From NCBI GenBank assembly GCA_050633105.1, contig JBOEFW010000007.1, positions 1 through 64,000 of the forward strand: a stretch of 64,000 nt of DNA, given 5' to 3'. The translations under genes were made by a program, and so were the position numbers. Positions 18,703 to 27,693 of this stretch are shown in pieces; the stretch's first letter is position 1; each line of letters opens with the position of its first letter. Origin of the DNA: Aureispira sp050633105. Its GTDB lineage: Bacteria > Bacteroidota > Bacteroidia > Chitinophagales > Saprospiraceae. Below the pieces are notes generated by a model. It did not search any database and was not told the origin of the DNA. It worked only from the letters and a program-made list of their open reading frames with translations.

Positions 18703-18740
18703 ACAGGAGCCTTCCTTGCCTTAGGAAGGCTCCTGTCTTT
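18703..18740 (+). terminator. Intrinsic terminator
   Basis: A perfect 13-bp stem (18703-18715 with 18724-18736, eight-base loop) followed by a short T run, 25 bases after the lipoprotein stop. Confidence 0.85.
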
Positions 18741-19037
18741 TACTCCTTACTCTCTTTCTAGCCTCTCCCCAAACAACAACAATAGGCTTGCCTACTGGAT
18801 TCTACGTCAAATACTCCTACTTCTAGGCAATAATTCCCGCCGTTAAGAGGTTACTACTAGTAACTAGGCGTTCCTTTCTTTTTTCCTCCGATTTACTTAT
18901 TTTGAGGAGTAATATCCTGCTTCTTTCCACCCATTTATTATTTTGGGTTGGTTCTTGTATTAGAACGAAAAGCAGGACAGGAAATGGAGCTATTTTCCTA
19001 GCATTCCTCGTATTTTTTTAAACGGATTTATACGATT
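18741..19037. other. Intergenic region before paralog B
   Basis: About 300 bases with no gene. It is pyrimidine-rich in the first half. I see no strong -7 element or riboswitch-like structure, so the promoter of the 19038 gene cannot be placed confidently. Confidence 0.4.
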
Positions 19038-21260
19038 ATGATTAACTATACACGCCTTTTATATCTCAGTTTTTTCCTGCTAGTAGGAACCAATATGGCC
19101 CATGCGCAATTTGTCAACATGGAGGAGACCTGGCAGGAATTTTTAGTGAATGAGAAAACCTCCAATATTTCTCAATTGCCCAAACCAGAGAAAACACAAC
19201 CGACCAACTACATCAAGTATTCTTTGATCTATGCCAACACCTACCTTTGTGGGGACAACATTGATGAAGCGGACAAAATGATTCAAGAAATTGAAGCAAT
19301 GGGCAAAGATATCCGCGATCGTGTTCCTGGATTTGAGGAGCGTTATCAAGGACTCAAAAAAAACATAGAGGCCTACAAAAACTTAGATCCGTTGTGGAAA
19401 AAGTTTAAGTCCGATAAAACCAGTGTTTCTAGAGAAACGGTACAGAAGTATCCAGAAGCATCTAAAATCTGTGAACGCGGTACCTTAACCAAGTATTTCT
19501 ACATGATCGCCCATGATTATTTGTGTGAGAAAGACTTGTATCAAGCCCGCGATATTTATGATACAAAAATCAAACGACTAGTCGCCACTACCTTCAATCC
19601 ACATGACATCGAAGGATTGGGAGAAGAAGTCGATAAAATGGCGCAATACTGGACGGCAATGGATGAAATGGAGCCCGCTTGGGAAGCCTTTGATGCCACA
19701 GGAATTTCTCCTGGCATGAATGCTGAAATGCCTGTCTATAGATGTTATATCCTACCCAACATCAAGACCTATATTCTCAAAGCCAATTATGACATTTGTA
19801 CACAAGGAGCGCCTTTATTAAGCAAAATAAAAGCTTTGCGTCGCCAAAGTAAAGAGCCATTGCCCAGTGCAATTACCGCTCATATCGAAGATATTGAACG
19901 CCAAGTGAAAGCGATCCGAACAGATTTAGTGGTTTTAAATACTTACTGGAAGAAGTTTTTGAGTACGGGAAAAGTCCCTAGTGATGCTGCCTATAAATAC
20001 GAATTCAAATGTGACCGAGAAGCGGAAGTGAAAGCCCAATTATTGGATGGCTTAACCCATGTCTGTGAAAAAGGCGCGGAGGCTCTAAAAAACATTGCCA
20101 ATATTCGCCGCGAACACCGCCCAGAACTATCCAATGAAACCCAAGCCAAGCTCAAAGCGTTAAAAGCGGTGGTAACTGCTAGTTCAGGAGATGTCTCTGT
20201 TCTCCAAGAAGCCTGGGAAGATTTCTTACCAGACAGTAAATTGTCTAAAGATTACGCCTTGGCCTTTGATTATTGTGAGAAAATTGCCCAACTGCAAGCT
20301 CATATTATTGAAGGAACTGTCAAAGCCTGCGAAAAAGGAACCGACCAATTAGAAGCCATTGATGATTTATTAGTAGAGTATGACATCAATGTGGATGCAG
20401 TTACTCAAGAAAAATTAGACGCTTTAAAAGCGAAAGTAGAAAAAATAGCAGATCGCCAAGTAGTCATCAACCAAGCCTGGGATCATTTTATGAAGACTGG
20501 CAAAGTGAGCAATGATTACGAATACGATTATGAATATCCTTGTAATCGAGTATTAGATGTTCGTGCGGCCCTACTCGATGGCTATACCAATCCTTGTTTG
20601 AGTGGCAAATATGGCTTAGGTGAAGTAGATAAAGTCATCCAAAAACACCAGCCTACCTTGGATAAAGTGACGTCAGATTATATCCAATCTCTCAAAAGTC
20701 GCCTCGCTAACGAAGGTGGTAACGTGGCCAAACTGACCAAAGTATGGGATGATTTTGTTCCAGACAATCAATTGTCAGGAGAACTAGACGTAGAATTTGA
20801 ATACTGTGATAAGATTGCAGAAGTTCGTGCACTAATCATGGATGGCACGCTAAACTTTTGTAGCAAAGGCCAACAACGTCTAGCTGATATTTATAAAGTA
20901 CAAGAGGACTATTTGCTCACGCTAGATCGTACCATGGAGGATAAATTAGAAGAGTTGTATCAAATGGTGCAAAAGGGCAAACCTGAATTGGAAGGCTTAA
21001 ATGCTGCTTGGAAAGTAGCCAGCTCTACGGATAAATTATCAGAAGTAGACGCGAGTACCATCAATCTAGAGCAACATTATTGCGATGATATCTCTACCCT
21101 CAAAGCTTGGGTGATCCGCGGCCTAATGAAGCCTTGCCAAGAGGGGCAAAAACACCTCAAAAAGATAGACAACTTACAACGCAGTAATAACATCGTTTAT
21201 GACGACGAATTAGATTATCAAGTAGAGTTGTTACGTGTTTATGTCAAAAAGTGCAACTAA
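19038..21260 (+). CDS. Secreted C-x17-C repeat protein without OmpA-like domain (paralog B)
   Basis: A 740-residue exported paralog of the 811- and 987-residue proteins. A signal peptide (LLYLSFFLLVGTNMAHAQ) is followed by the shared N-terminal domain and seven C-x17-C modules, from CERGTLTKYFYMIAHDYLC (about residue 145) to CDDISTLKAWVIRGLMKPC. Unlike its paralogs it stops immediately after the last module (VYVKKCN), exactly where they continue into the OmpA-like part. The stop is followed within 15 bases by a perfect terminator, so this looks like a genuine short form and not a recent break. It has no visible wall anchor and may be soluble in the periplasm, secreted, or bound to a paralog. 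It precedes paralog C by 226 bases. Confidence 0.82.
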   Translation: MINYTRLLYLSFFLLVGTNMAHAQFVNMEETWQEFLVNEKTSNISQLPKPEKTQPTNYIKYSLIYANTYLCGDNIDEADKMIQEIEAMGKDIRDRVPGFEERYQGLKKNIEAYKNLDPLWKKFKSDKTSVSRETVQKYPEASKICERGTLTKYFYMIAHDYLCEKDLYQARDIYDTKIKRLVATTFNPHDIEGLGEEVDKMAQYWTAMDEMEPAWEAFDATGISPGMNAEMPVYRCYILPNIKTYILKANYDICTQGAPLLSKIKALRRQSKEPLPSAITAHIEDIERQVKAIRTDLVVLNTYWKKFLSTGKVPSDAAYKYEFKCDREAEVKAQLLDGLTHVCEKGAEALKNIANIRREHRPELSNETQAKLKALKAVVTASSGDVSVLQEAWEDFLPDSKLSKDYALAFDYCEKIAQLQAHIIEGTVKACEKGTDQLEAIDDLLVEYDINVDAVTQEKLDALKAKVEKIADRQVVINQAWDHFMKTGKVSNDYEYDYEYPCNRVLDVRAALLDGYTNPCLSGKYGLGEVDKVIQKHQPTLDKVTSDYIQSLKSRLANEGGNVAKLTKVWDDFVPDNQLSGELDVEFEYCDKIAEVRALIMDGTLNFCSKGQQRLADIYKVQEDYLLTLDRTMEDKLEELYQMVQKGKPELEGLNAAWKVASSTDKLSEVDASTINLEQHYCDDISTLKAWVIRGLMKPCQEGQKHLKKIDNLQRSNNIVYDDELDYQVELLRVYVKKCN

Positions 21261-21274
21261 TATTTTATATTTTT

Positions 21275-21313
21275 AAATAGGGCTGTATGATTAATCATAC
21301 AGCCCTATTTTTT
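21275..21313 (+). terminator. Intrinsic terminator
   Basis: A perfect 16-bp stem (21275-21290 with 21295-21310, loop TTAA) running into six Ts. It separates paralog B from paralog C, so the latter needs its own promoter. Confidence 0.9.
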
Positions 21314-21486
21314 GTACGTGTTCTACCTTGGACGCGTTTCTTTTATCCTCTTCCTTCACTTATCATTCCTCTACCGTTCCCTCTCCAAACAAGCCAACTA
21401 CACATTCCTTAAGGCACATTTTATCCCCTCCTTAAAATTGTGTAAATTTAAGGTGAGAGGAACCATTATCAACCAAAATACACACC

Positions 21487-24450
21487 ATGCAACAACGTTT
21501 CCAACACTTACTCTATTCCTGTTTTGTTCTTTTGCTCCTAGCTCTCCCTCAGGGTAGTTGGGCGCAACTGGTCAACATGGAACAAACCTGGCAAGAGTTT
21601 TTGCGCAACCAGAAGGCTTCTAATGTCTCCGAACTGGTCAAACCAGAGCGCTCTCAACCTGCCAATTATATCAAGTACTCCTTGATGTATGCCAACACGA
21701 ACTTCTGTGCGGATAATATACCAGAAGCAGATAAGATGATGCGCGAAATTACGACCATAGATGACGCCGTTCAAGACCGTATTCCAGGCTTTAGAGATCG
21801 TTACGCTTTGATGAAAAAGAAGATCAAAGCCTATAAAGAACTTGCTCCTATTTGGAGTCGCTTTATCAATGACAAGTACAGTGTCACCAGAAGCATGGTC
21901 GAAGCCGTTCCTGAAGCCAAGAAAGTTTGTGAAAAAGGGACACTAGCCAAGTATTTTTACTTGACCGCGCATACCTATTACTGTGAAGCCAATTTAGAGC
22001 AAGCTAGAGCTAATTTTGAGAATCGAGTATTGAAGTTGGCTAAAACCAGCTTTAATCCAGACGATGTACAGGGCTTAAGTGATGAAATTGAGGCCATGAA
22101 AAAGTTATGGGCAGGAATTGACGCTTTAAACCCTGCTTGGGATGCTTACATGAAGACAGATATTTCCCCTGGTTTTGAAACGACTATCCCTGTTTTCAGT
22201 TGCTACACCATTCCGAACATCAAAGCCTGTATCTTGCGTGCTGCGGCTGATTTTTGTGGTACAGGCGATGAAATGCTAAAACAAATTCGATCTTTACAAA
22301 AAGGCATGAAGCATCCTGTTCCAGCAGAAGTTGCTAAAAAGATTACTTGGTTGGAAGATATGGTGAATAGCAACAATACCGACTTAGCTCAACTCAATAA
22401 ATACTGGGGCACCTATACCAGTGCAGGAACGTTCCCTAAAAAGAACAGTTATGACCACACCTTCGTTTGTGATCGTCCCGCAGAAGTGAAAGCGTACTTA
22501 TTGGATGGTTTACGTGCGCCTTGTGTCGATGGACAAATGGCCTTGGATAGCATTGATCGCATCAAACGCCAATACCAACCCAATTTAGATGGAGTAACAA
22601 CTAGCAATTTCCAAAAATTAAAAACCTTAGTAGAGAATGAATCTAAAGCTATAGCAGCTTTGGACGAAGCATGGGAAGATTTTTTGCCTGATGATAAATT
22701 ATCTAAGCCCGCTACATTTGGATATGAATACTGTGAAAACAGCGCCTTGGCAAAGGCTTATGTAATGGATGGTATCCTAAACAGTTGTGAAAAAGGCCAA
22801 CAACGCTTGGCTGATCTCAAGGCTTTAAAAACAAAAAACAAGACGGCTTGGGAAGCGGATTTGCAAGGTAAAATTGACCAATTGCAAGCAACGGTAGACA
22901 AACGCACCCAAGAAGAAGCGGATTTAGCCAAAGCATGGCAGCACCTTCAGAAAAACAAGGAGGTGGACGAAGATTTACCGTACACCTATGAGTTTGTTTG
23001 TAACCGTGCCCTAGAAGTACAAGCGTACTTATTGGATGGCTATACCAACCCTTGTCAAAGTGGTAAATATGCGTTAGAAAAGATTGCAGAAGTACAGAAA
23101 GCACACAACCCAACCTTAGATGCAGCTACCACCAAAAGCCTTAAGGAGTTGAAAGATCGCGTCAAAAATGAAAATAAAAACCTAGCTAAACTCACGGCGA
23201 CTTGGAAGGATTTTGTTCCTGATAATAAATTGTCTTCCAAGCTAGATGTGGTGTTTGAGTATTGTGATAAAATTGCACAAGCACGCGCTTATATCATTGA
23301 TGGGACGGTTTATTTTTGTGAGAAAGGAGAAAAACGTTTAGCAGACATCTACAAACTACAAGAAGATTATTTGCTCACGTTGGATGATGAAACACAAGAC
23401 AAACTCAACGAACTAGACAGCAAAGTTAAGCAAGCAGCAAAAGATCTAGCAGACCTTAACCAAGCTTGGACCATTTATACCCAAACCGATACCCAAACAG
23501 AATGGTTAGAAGGTTTTCCAAGCAAGGATACGATTGTACGCGAACAAATTCGCTTAGTAGAAGACTACTGTGATCCCATCGCACAAACTAAATCTTGGGC
23601 TATTAAAGGTCTATTGGACCCTTGTGACTTGGGCGAAGGCTTCTTAAAACAAATTCAAACGCTCAAAAAAGCGCAACAATTGAAGTATGACAAAGATCTA
23701 GCCTGTCAAGTTCGTCGCTTAGAGAGTAAAGTCTACCAGTGTAAATATTGGGCATTGGTTTTAGAAGCGCGACGCATTACCCACCAAGAACGCGAGACCT
23801 TTGGCCCTGCTTCTTCTATGGGGATGTATGATGCCCTTAATTCGGACAAACTACCTTGTGAGACTACAGTTAATTACGAACCCTTGGGCTACATTGGAGT
23901 GCGTTATATTGTCTCTCCTAGTTTATGTCAAAAAACCAATTTGGCGAAAATGGGAGATCCAGAGTATTACAAAAAAATCGCTTCTTTTGTGGATCAACAA
24001 GTATTGAGCAAGTACTGTGAAGCCAATATGCGTTGTAAGGAAGACTTCTTTATTTACTTAGAAGGTCATACCGATGGTTACCGTTTTTCTGGTGCCAAAT
24101 ATGATAAGTCTTTAGACATTCCAGAAGGAACGCCTTATACCCACTTCTTTGGCAAAAAGGATGGTACCGTAGATACGCTTCAAAAGACCACCCGTCACAT
24201 TACCCGTGAACTTAAATCCAATATGGAATTGGGCATTGCTCGGGCTTGGACAGTCAAGCAACAACTAGATTTCATGGGAGTTCCCATCACTGTTGGTGCT
24301 TATGAGCATCCTGAGAATGAAAAAGGAGGAGAATACAGAAAAATCGATATTGAGTTGAACATTACCAACTTACTCTTAGATTTTTATGAGAAGACCTTAC
24401 AAGAATTAGTCACAAAAGCAGGTATCGGTAAACGCCCTGGCAAGTGTTAG
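21487..24450 (+). CDS. Secreted C-x17-C repeat protein with OmpA-like C-terminus (paralog C)
   Basis: The longest of the three paralogs (987 residues): signal peptide LLLLALPQGSWAQ, shared N-terminal domain beginning LVNMEQTWQEFL, seven C-x17-C modules from residue 148 (CEKGTLAKYFYLTAHTYYC) to CDPIAQTKSWAIKGLLDPC, and an OmpA-like end with EGHTDG (His about 861), LGIARAW and GGEYRKIDIEL. The Asp and Arg that bind diaminopimelate in OmpA are kept. The modules alternate in kind: C-D/N-R-type ones (CNRALEVQAYLLDGYTNPC) and CDK-type ones (CDKIAQARAYIIDGTVYFC), suggesting growth by duplication of a two-module block. It likely bridges peptidoglycan and another envelope part. A terminator follows. 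Confidence 0.85.
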   Translation: MQQRFQHLLYSCFVLLLLALPQGSWAQLVNMEQTWQEFLRNQKASNVSELVKPERSQPANYIKYSLMYANTNFCADNIPEADKMMREITTIDDAVQDRIPGFRDRYALMKKKIKAYKELAPIWSRFINDKYSVTRSMVEAVPEAKKVCEKGTLAKYFYLTAHTYYCEANLEQARANFENRVLKLAKTSFNPDDVQGLSDEIEAMKKLWAGIDALNPAWDAYMKTDISPGFETTIPVFSCYTIPNIKACILRAAADFCGTGDEMLKQIRSLQKGMKHPVPAEVAKKITWLEDMVNSNNTDLAQLNKYWGTYTSAGTFPKKNSYDHTFVCDRPAEVKAYLLDGLRAPCVDGQMALDSIDRIKRQYQPNLDGVTTSNFQKLKTLVENESKAIAALDEAWEDFLPDDKLSKPATFGYEYCENSALAKAYVMDGILNSCEKGQQRLADLKALKTKNKTAWEADLQGKIDQLQATVDKRTQEEADLAKAWQHLQKNKEVDEDLPYTYEFVCNRALEVQAYLLDGYTNPCQSGKYALEKIAEVQKAHNPTLDAATTKSLKELKDRVKNENKNLAKLTATWKDFVPDNKLSSKLDVVFEYCDKIAQARAYIIDGTVYFCEKGEKRLADIYKLQEDYLLTLDDETQDKLNELDSKVKQAAKDLADLNQAWTIYTQTDTQTEWLEGFPSKDTIVREQIRLVEDYCDPIAQTKSWAIKGLLDPCDLGEGFLKQIQTLKKAQQLKYDKDLACQVRRLESKVYQCKYWALVLEARRITHQERETFGPASSMGMYDALNSDKLPCETTVNYEPLGYIGVRYIVSPSLCQKTNLAKMGDPEYYKKIASFVDQQVLSKYCEANMRCKEDFFIYLEGHTDGYRFSGAKYDKSLDIPEGTPYTHFFGKKDGTVDTLQKTTRHITRELKSNMELGIARAWTVKQQLDFMGVPITVGAYEHPENEKGGEYRKIDIELNITNLLLDFYEKTLQELVTKAGIGKRPGKC

Positions 24451-24486
24451 AACCACACACCAATACCTGTCTATAATCATAGAACT

Positions 24487-24521
24487 AGAGCAGCTTTCTT
24501 TTTCGGAGGCTGCTCTTTTTT
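24487..24521 (+). terminator. Intrinsic terminator
   Basis: Stem AGAGCAGC (24487-24494) with GCTGCTCT (24509-24516) and a T run, 36 bases after paralog C. Confidence 0.75.
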
Positions 24522-24673
24522 ATGCACCTTTCTAGTTGAATTGGAGGCAGCTTTATAAATAGTTAGACAAAAGATCACGGAGTAACAGCACCGCTAAAAC
24601 CTATCAATCAGGGAGTAAAGCAATCTAATAAAAAAAAGAGGCTATATGCCGTCTCTTAAAATGTTCTATTTCT

Positions 24674-25504
24674 ATGAAAAAAGTAGTTTTTAAACCCGTC
24701 CCCAAAGAGGGCTATTGGGAATACCATTTACCTTGTGGAACAGGTTTATTAGAACAGTTGTTGTTTCGGCAGATATTTTCACTAGAAGAGGAAGCATTAG
24801 CAGCTTGGCAAGCCTACTTGCAACAAGCAGGAATCAGCTACTTTGGTAGCGAAGAAAATTCTTTACTCTATGCCTTGATTGTAAAATCATTAGCTCCTGA
24901 TGCCACGGTCAATTTACTCACTTTTGGCCCCCTCCAAGAACCGTTACAAGTATTAAATCCTTTAAAAATAGAAAAAGTCGCTTGGAAGTTTTCCTTTGAA
25001 TACACTATTGACGAAACCTTTTTTTGCCGACAATATGGTTATCAGCGCCCCTCCGAATTCTTAGAAACCATGCAGTATTCTAATAAGGATTTGAGTCAAC
25101 GTGGCTTTCAATTATCAGAATTGTCCACCCCAAAACTAGAGCAGTTTATTAAAACATATAGCTCTGATGTATCCAGTTGGTCTTTTTTTCCTCAAGCTAA
25201 TTGGTCAACGCTCTTGCCCTTGCTCCAAGATTCTGTTTCCAGACCAACAATACAGGATATATTAGCTGTGGCGCCTTGCATTGTTTCTGTACAAATTGGA
25301 GAAGATGAAGGGTATTTGGATTATGTGTTGATACAAAGTGCCCAGCCTTTGGGACAACAAATAAAGTATTTAGAGGCCGTTATCTTTCAGTTTGGGGCAG
25401 GCTATGAAAACTTGTTGAAAGAATTGGGAACGATCGATGAGGAATGGAAGTGTTGTTTTTTTGAGGCGAGGTTGAAGGAATTGTGGAAAGAAGCAGGATT
25501 GTGA
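24674..25504 (+). CDS. Hypothetical cytoplasmic protein
   Basis: A 276-residue protein of no recognised family. It starts MKKVVFKPVPKEGYWEYHLPCGTGLLEQLL and has no signal peptide, membrane segment or nucleotide site. The composition is acidic and aromatic, with several clusters such as EEWKCCFFEARLKELWKE at the C-terminus. The length, unbroken frame and normal codon use support a real gene, but no function can be offered. The preceding terminator at 24487 separates it from the repeat-protein gene, so it has its own promoter. Confidence 0.6.
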   Translation: MKKVVFKPVPKEGYWEYHLPCGTGLLEQLLFRQIFSLEEEALAAWQAYLQQAGISYFGSEENSLLYALIVKSLAPDATVNLLTFGPLQEPLQVLNPLKIEKVAWKFSFEYTIDETFFCRQYGYQRPSEFLETMQYSNKDLSQRGFQLSELSTPKLEQFIKTYSSDVSSWSFFPQANWSTLLPLLQDSVSRPTIQDILAVAPCIVSVQIGEDEGYLDYVLIQSAQPLGQQIKYLEAVIFQFGAGYENLLKELGTIDEEWKCCFFEARLKELWKEAGL

Positions 25505-25650
25505 TGCAATTATTTTCTAGTTCCAAGCAGTCAAATCAAAAATATAGAACACATTCTCTTTAGGGCACGCTTAAAACAACTATTTTGTGAGTCATATTTT
25601 CTATCTAATTAGAAAAAGTACGTTCTACGACTACACTACAAAACCAACCA

Positions 25651-26292
25651 ATGAAAGCACTTTACTTACTTTCTTTAACCTGTATCCTTATTGCTTGTAA
25701 CAGCGAACCTATCCCCACCATACCAACGGGTCCTAGTAATAAATCCTTAGTTATCGCTAGTTTTAATACCTATAAAAAAGCAGTGGATTCTCAAAACGGA
25801 CAAGCCGCCACACAGCAGCTTTCGAGCAGTTCTATACGTTATTATGACCAAGTCCTAGATCATGTACTTTATTCTGATAAAGAAAAAATTACCCGCTTAT
25901 CTAGTGGTGACATGATGCAAATATTGGGTTTAAGATTATTCTTTCCTAAAGAACAATTACTGCAATACAATGGGGCTCAACTTTTTCAAGCTATGGTCGA
26001 TAATAAATTCACCGCAAGAAAACAGCTTGCTAAAACGACCATTGGTAAAGTCGCGGTCAAAGGAAATAATGCTAAGGGACAAATGGTACTAGAGGGAAAA
26101 GCCTCTCCTATCTTCTTTGATTTTAGAAAAGAAGAGGGCGTTTGGAAGTTGGATATGACAACTACTGTAATTATGACGACCAAACATGTGGATCAACAAG
26201 CAAAAGCAGTTCAACTATCCGTTCCAGCCTTTTTAGAGACAGCAATGCAGTTAACAGAGGAAGAAAAGAATACGATTTGGCAACCCTTGTAA
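25651..26292 (+). CDS. Hypothetical lipoprotein
   Basis: A 213-residue lipoprotein with a short signal peptide ending in the lipobox LTCILIAC; the lipidated Cys is residue 16. The mature part, after a Pro/Thr linker (PIPTIPTGPSNKS), has VIASFNTYKKAVDSQNGQAATQQL and a late strand (GQMVLEGKASPIFFDFRKEEGVWKLDM) resembling the NTF2-like lipoproteins that bind or modify small molecules, though I hold that weakly. It lies 147 bases after the 276-residue hypothetical gene. Confidence 0.65.
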   Translation: MKALYLLSLTCILIACNSEPIPTIPTGPSNKSLVIASFNTYKKAVDSQNGQAATQQLSSSSIRYYDQVLDHVLYSDKEKITRLSSGDMMQILGLRLFFPKEQLLQYNGAQLFQAMVDNKFTARKQLAKTTIGKVAVKGNNAKGQMVLEGKASPIFFDFRKEEGVWKLDMTTTVIMTTKHVDQQAKAVQLSVPAFLETAMQLTEEEKNTIWQPL

Positions 26293-26433
26293 TAAGATGC
26301 CCTTATTTGTTAGCAGTTCTTATCAAAACAGTGTTTTAAGACGAAAGAAGAACATCAAAAATTTACTTCCATTTATAAGAAGAAAAACAGACAGTCCTTC
26401 TTAATTCCCCTACCCCATCCTCCACTTTTGTTG

Positions 26434-26441
26434 TACCTTTG
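26434..26441 (+). promoter_or_regulatory. Bacteroidota-type -7 element (TACCTTTG)
   Basis: TACCTTTG fits the TAnnTTTG consensus recognised by the Bacteroidota primary sigma factor and lies 28 bases before the ATG of the gene at 26470. No clear -33 TTTG partner is seen at the usual spacing, so this is tentative. Confidence 0.4.
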
Positions 26442-26469
26442 CCTTCTTATTTAACCAGTACAACCAACA

Positions 26470-27435
26470 ATGAGAATTCTACTCTTTTTCCTACTCTTAG
26501 GAGTAAGTACCAGCTTATTTGCCCAACCCATACGCCTAGCCACTTTCAACTGTGAGTTTTTGCTCCCCAACAAGGTGCATATGAAATATGGGTTGCCTTT
26601 TGATAATAAAAAATTGCCGCAAGAATGGCGCGATGAACGTTTCCGTCAAAAGAAATTTGTGGAAGCGGTTGATAAAGTTGCCGAGCACTTGGTAACGCTT
26701 AAAGCGGATGTTTTGGGTTTAACGGAAGTGGGCAACAAACAAGCCGTACAGGCTTTGGTGGAAGCCCTAAAGAAAAGAGGCGTTGATTATGCCCATTGGA
26801 GTGTTTGCCAATCCGAAGATACAGGGACTGGGCAATATGTGGCTTTGTTATCCAAATATCCCATCAAAGACATTGTTCCTAATTTTCCAAATCGCGGCTT
26901 ATACTTTACAGAATCCGACTATGACCAAGAAGGCTCTACAGGCATTAGCAAAGGGATGAAAGCTAGTGTGACGGTGCAAGGGGAAGTTCTTAATGTCTTC
27001 TTATTTCATTTCAAATCAGAACGTGGTGGAGAAGACAGTGATCAAAAGCGCTTGATGCAAGCCGAAATTGCTCGTCGGGTGACTATTCCTTATCTACAGC
27101 GTGGAGAACATGTTGTTATTATGGGGGACCTAAACAGCGAGCCTCGCCATGAAGTTTTATTGACCTTACGTGGTTTCAGAGACATTAACGAAGAGTTGAT
27201 TCAAACAGGCGATTTGTATTATTTTGATAATGCTAAATTGCGTTGGACCTATAATTATAGAGGCCAATTCGAGCAATTGGATCATATTTTATTGTCGCTG
27301 AGCTTACGCGAATTGTGTGTAGAAAACAACTATCGTCAAAAACAGTGGGGCATCAAAACAACCATCATTCCTACCAATAATGACAGAATTTCGGACCATA
27401 ATGCGGTATTGGTAGAACTTAACTTTAAAAAATAA
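26470..27435 (+). CDS. Secreted endonuclease/exonuclease/phosphatase family protein
   Basis: An exported hydrolase of the EEP (DNase I-like) superfamily, whose members cut phosphodiester or phosphate-ester bonds with one or two metal ions. A signal peptide (FFLLLGVSTSLFAQ) precedes the hallmark strands: RLATFNCEFL (Asn), VLGLTEVGNK (the metal-binding Glu), HVVIMGDLNSEP (Asp and Asn), and ISDHNAVLVEL near the end (Asp-His). All key residues are present. At 321 residues the length is normal. The substrate, whether extracellular DNA or a phosphorylated compound, is not set by sequence. It carries no T9SS domain, so it probably stays in the periplasm or leaves by another route. A -7-like element lies just upstream. 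Confidence 0.85.
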   Translation: MRILLFFLLLGVSTSLFAQPIRLATFNCEFLLPNKVHMKYGLPFDNKKLPQEWRDERFRQKKFVEAVDKVAEHLVTLKADVLGLTEVGNKQAVQALVEALKKRGVDYAHWSVCQSEDTGTGQYVALLSKYPIKDIVPNFPNRGLYFTESDYDQEGSTGISKGMKASVTVQGEVLNVFLFHFKSERGGEDSDQKRLMQAEIARRVTIPYLQRGEHVVIMGDLNSEPRHEVLLTLRGFRDINEELIQTGDLYYFDNAKLRWTYNYRGQFEQLDHILLSLSLRELCVENNYRQKQWGIKTTIIPTNNDRISDHNAVLVELNFKK

Positions 27436-27619
27436 AGCTACTTATTAGCGAGTTTTTTGTTTTTAAAATTCCATAAACCTATTTTTTTCAATCAATTAAA
27501 AATTAAAATTAAACTAAACTAAAAAATAAAACCCTCTAATTGTCTTTTCAGAGATATAATAAAGCACCTAATATTGTAATTGTAACGCAGGAACAACGTT
27601 ACGTTTATTTATTTAATGA

Positions 27620-27671
27620 AGTTGTTTAGAGGAAACCGCTCTGCTTGCGGGGCGGTCGTCCTTTAACAACT
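27620..27671 (+). promoter_or_regulatory. Structured leader hairpin before a lipoprotein gene
   Basis: AGTTGTT (27620-27626) pairs with AACAACT (27665-27671), and inside it ACCGCTC (about 27635-27641) pairs with GGGCGGT (about 27650-27656). The GC-rich core contrasts with the AT-rich surroundings. It ends 22 bases before the start codon at 27694. A smaller dyad, GTAACG/CGTTAC, lies at 27582-27603. No T run follows, so a leader-regulatory role is more likely than termination. Confidence 0.45.
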
Positions 27672-27693
27672 ATGATCTCAAAAAACAACGCTC

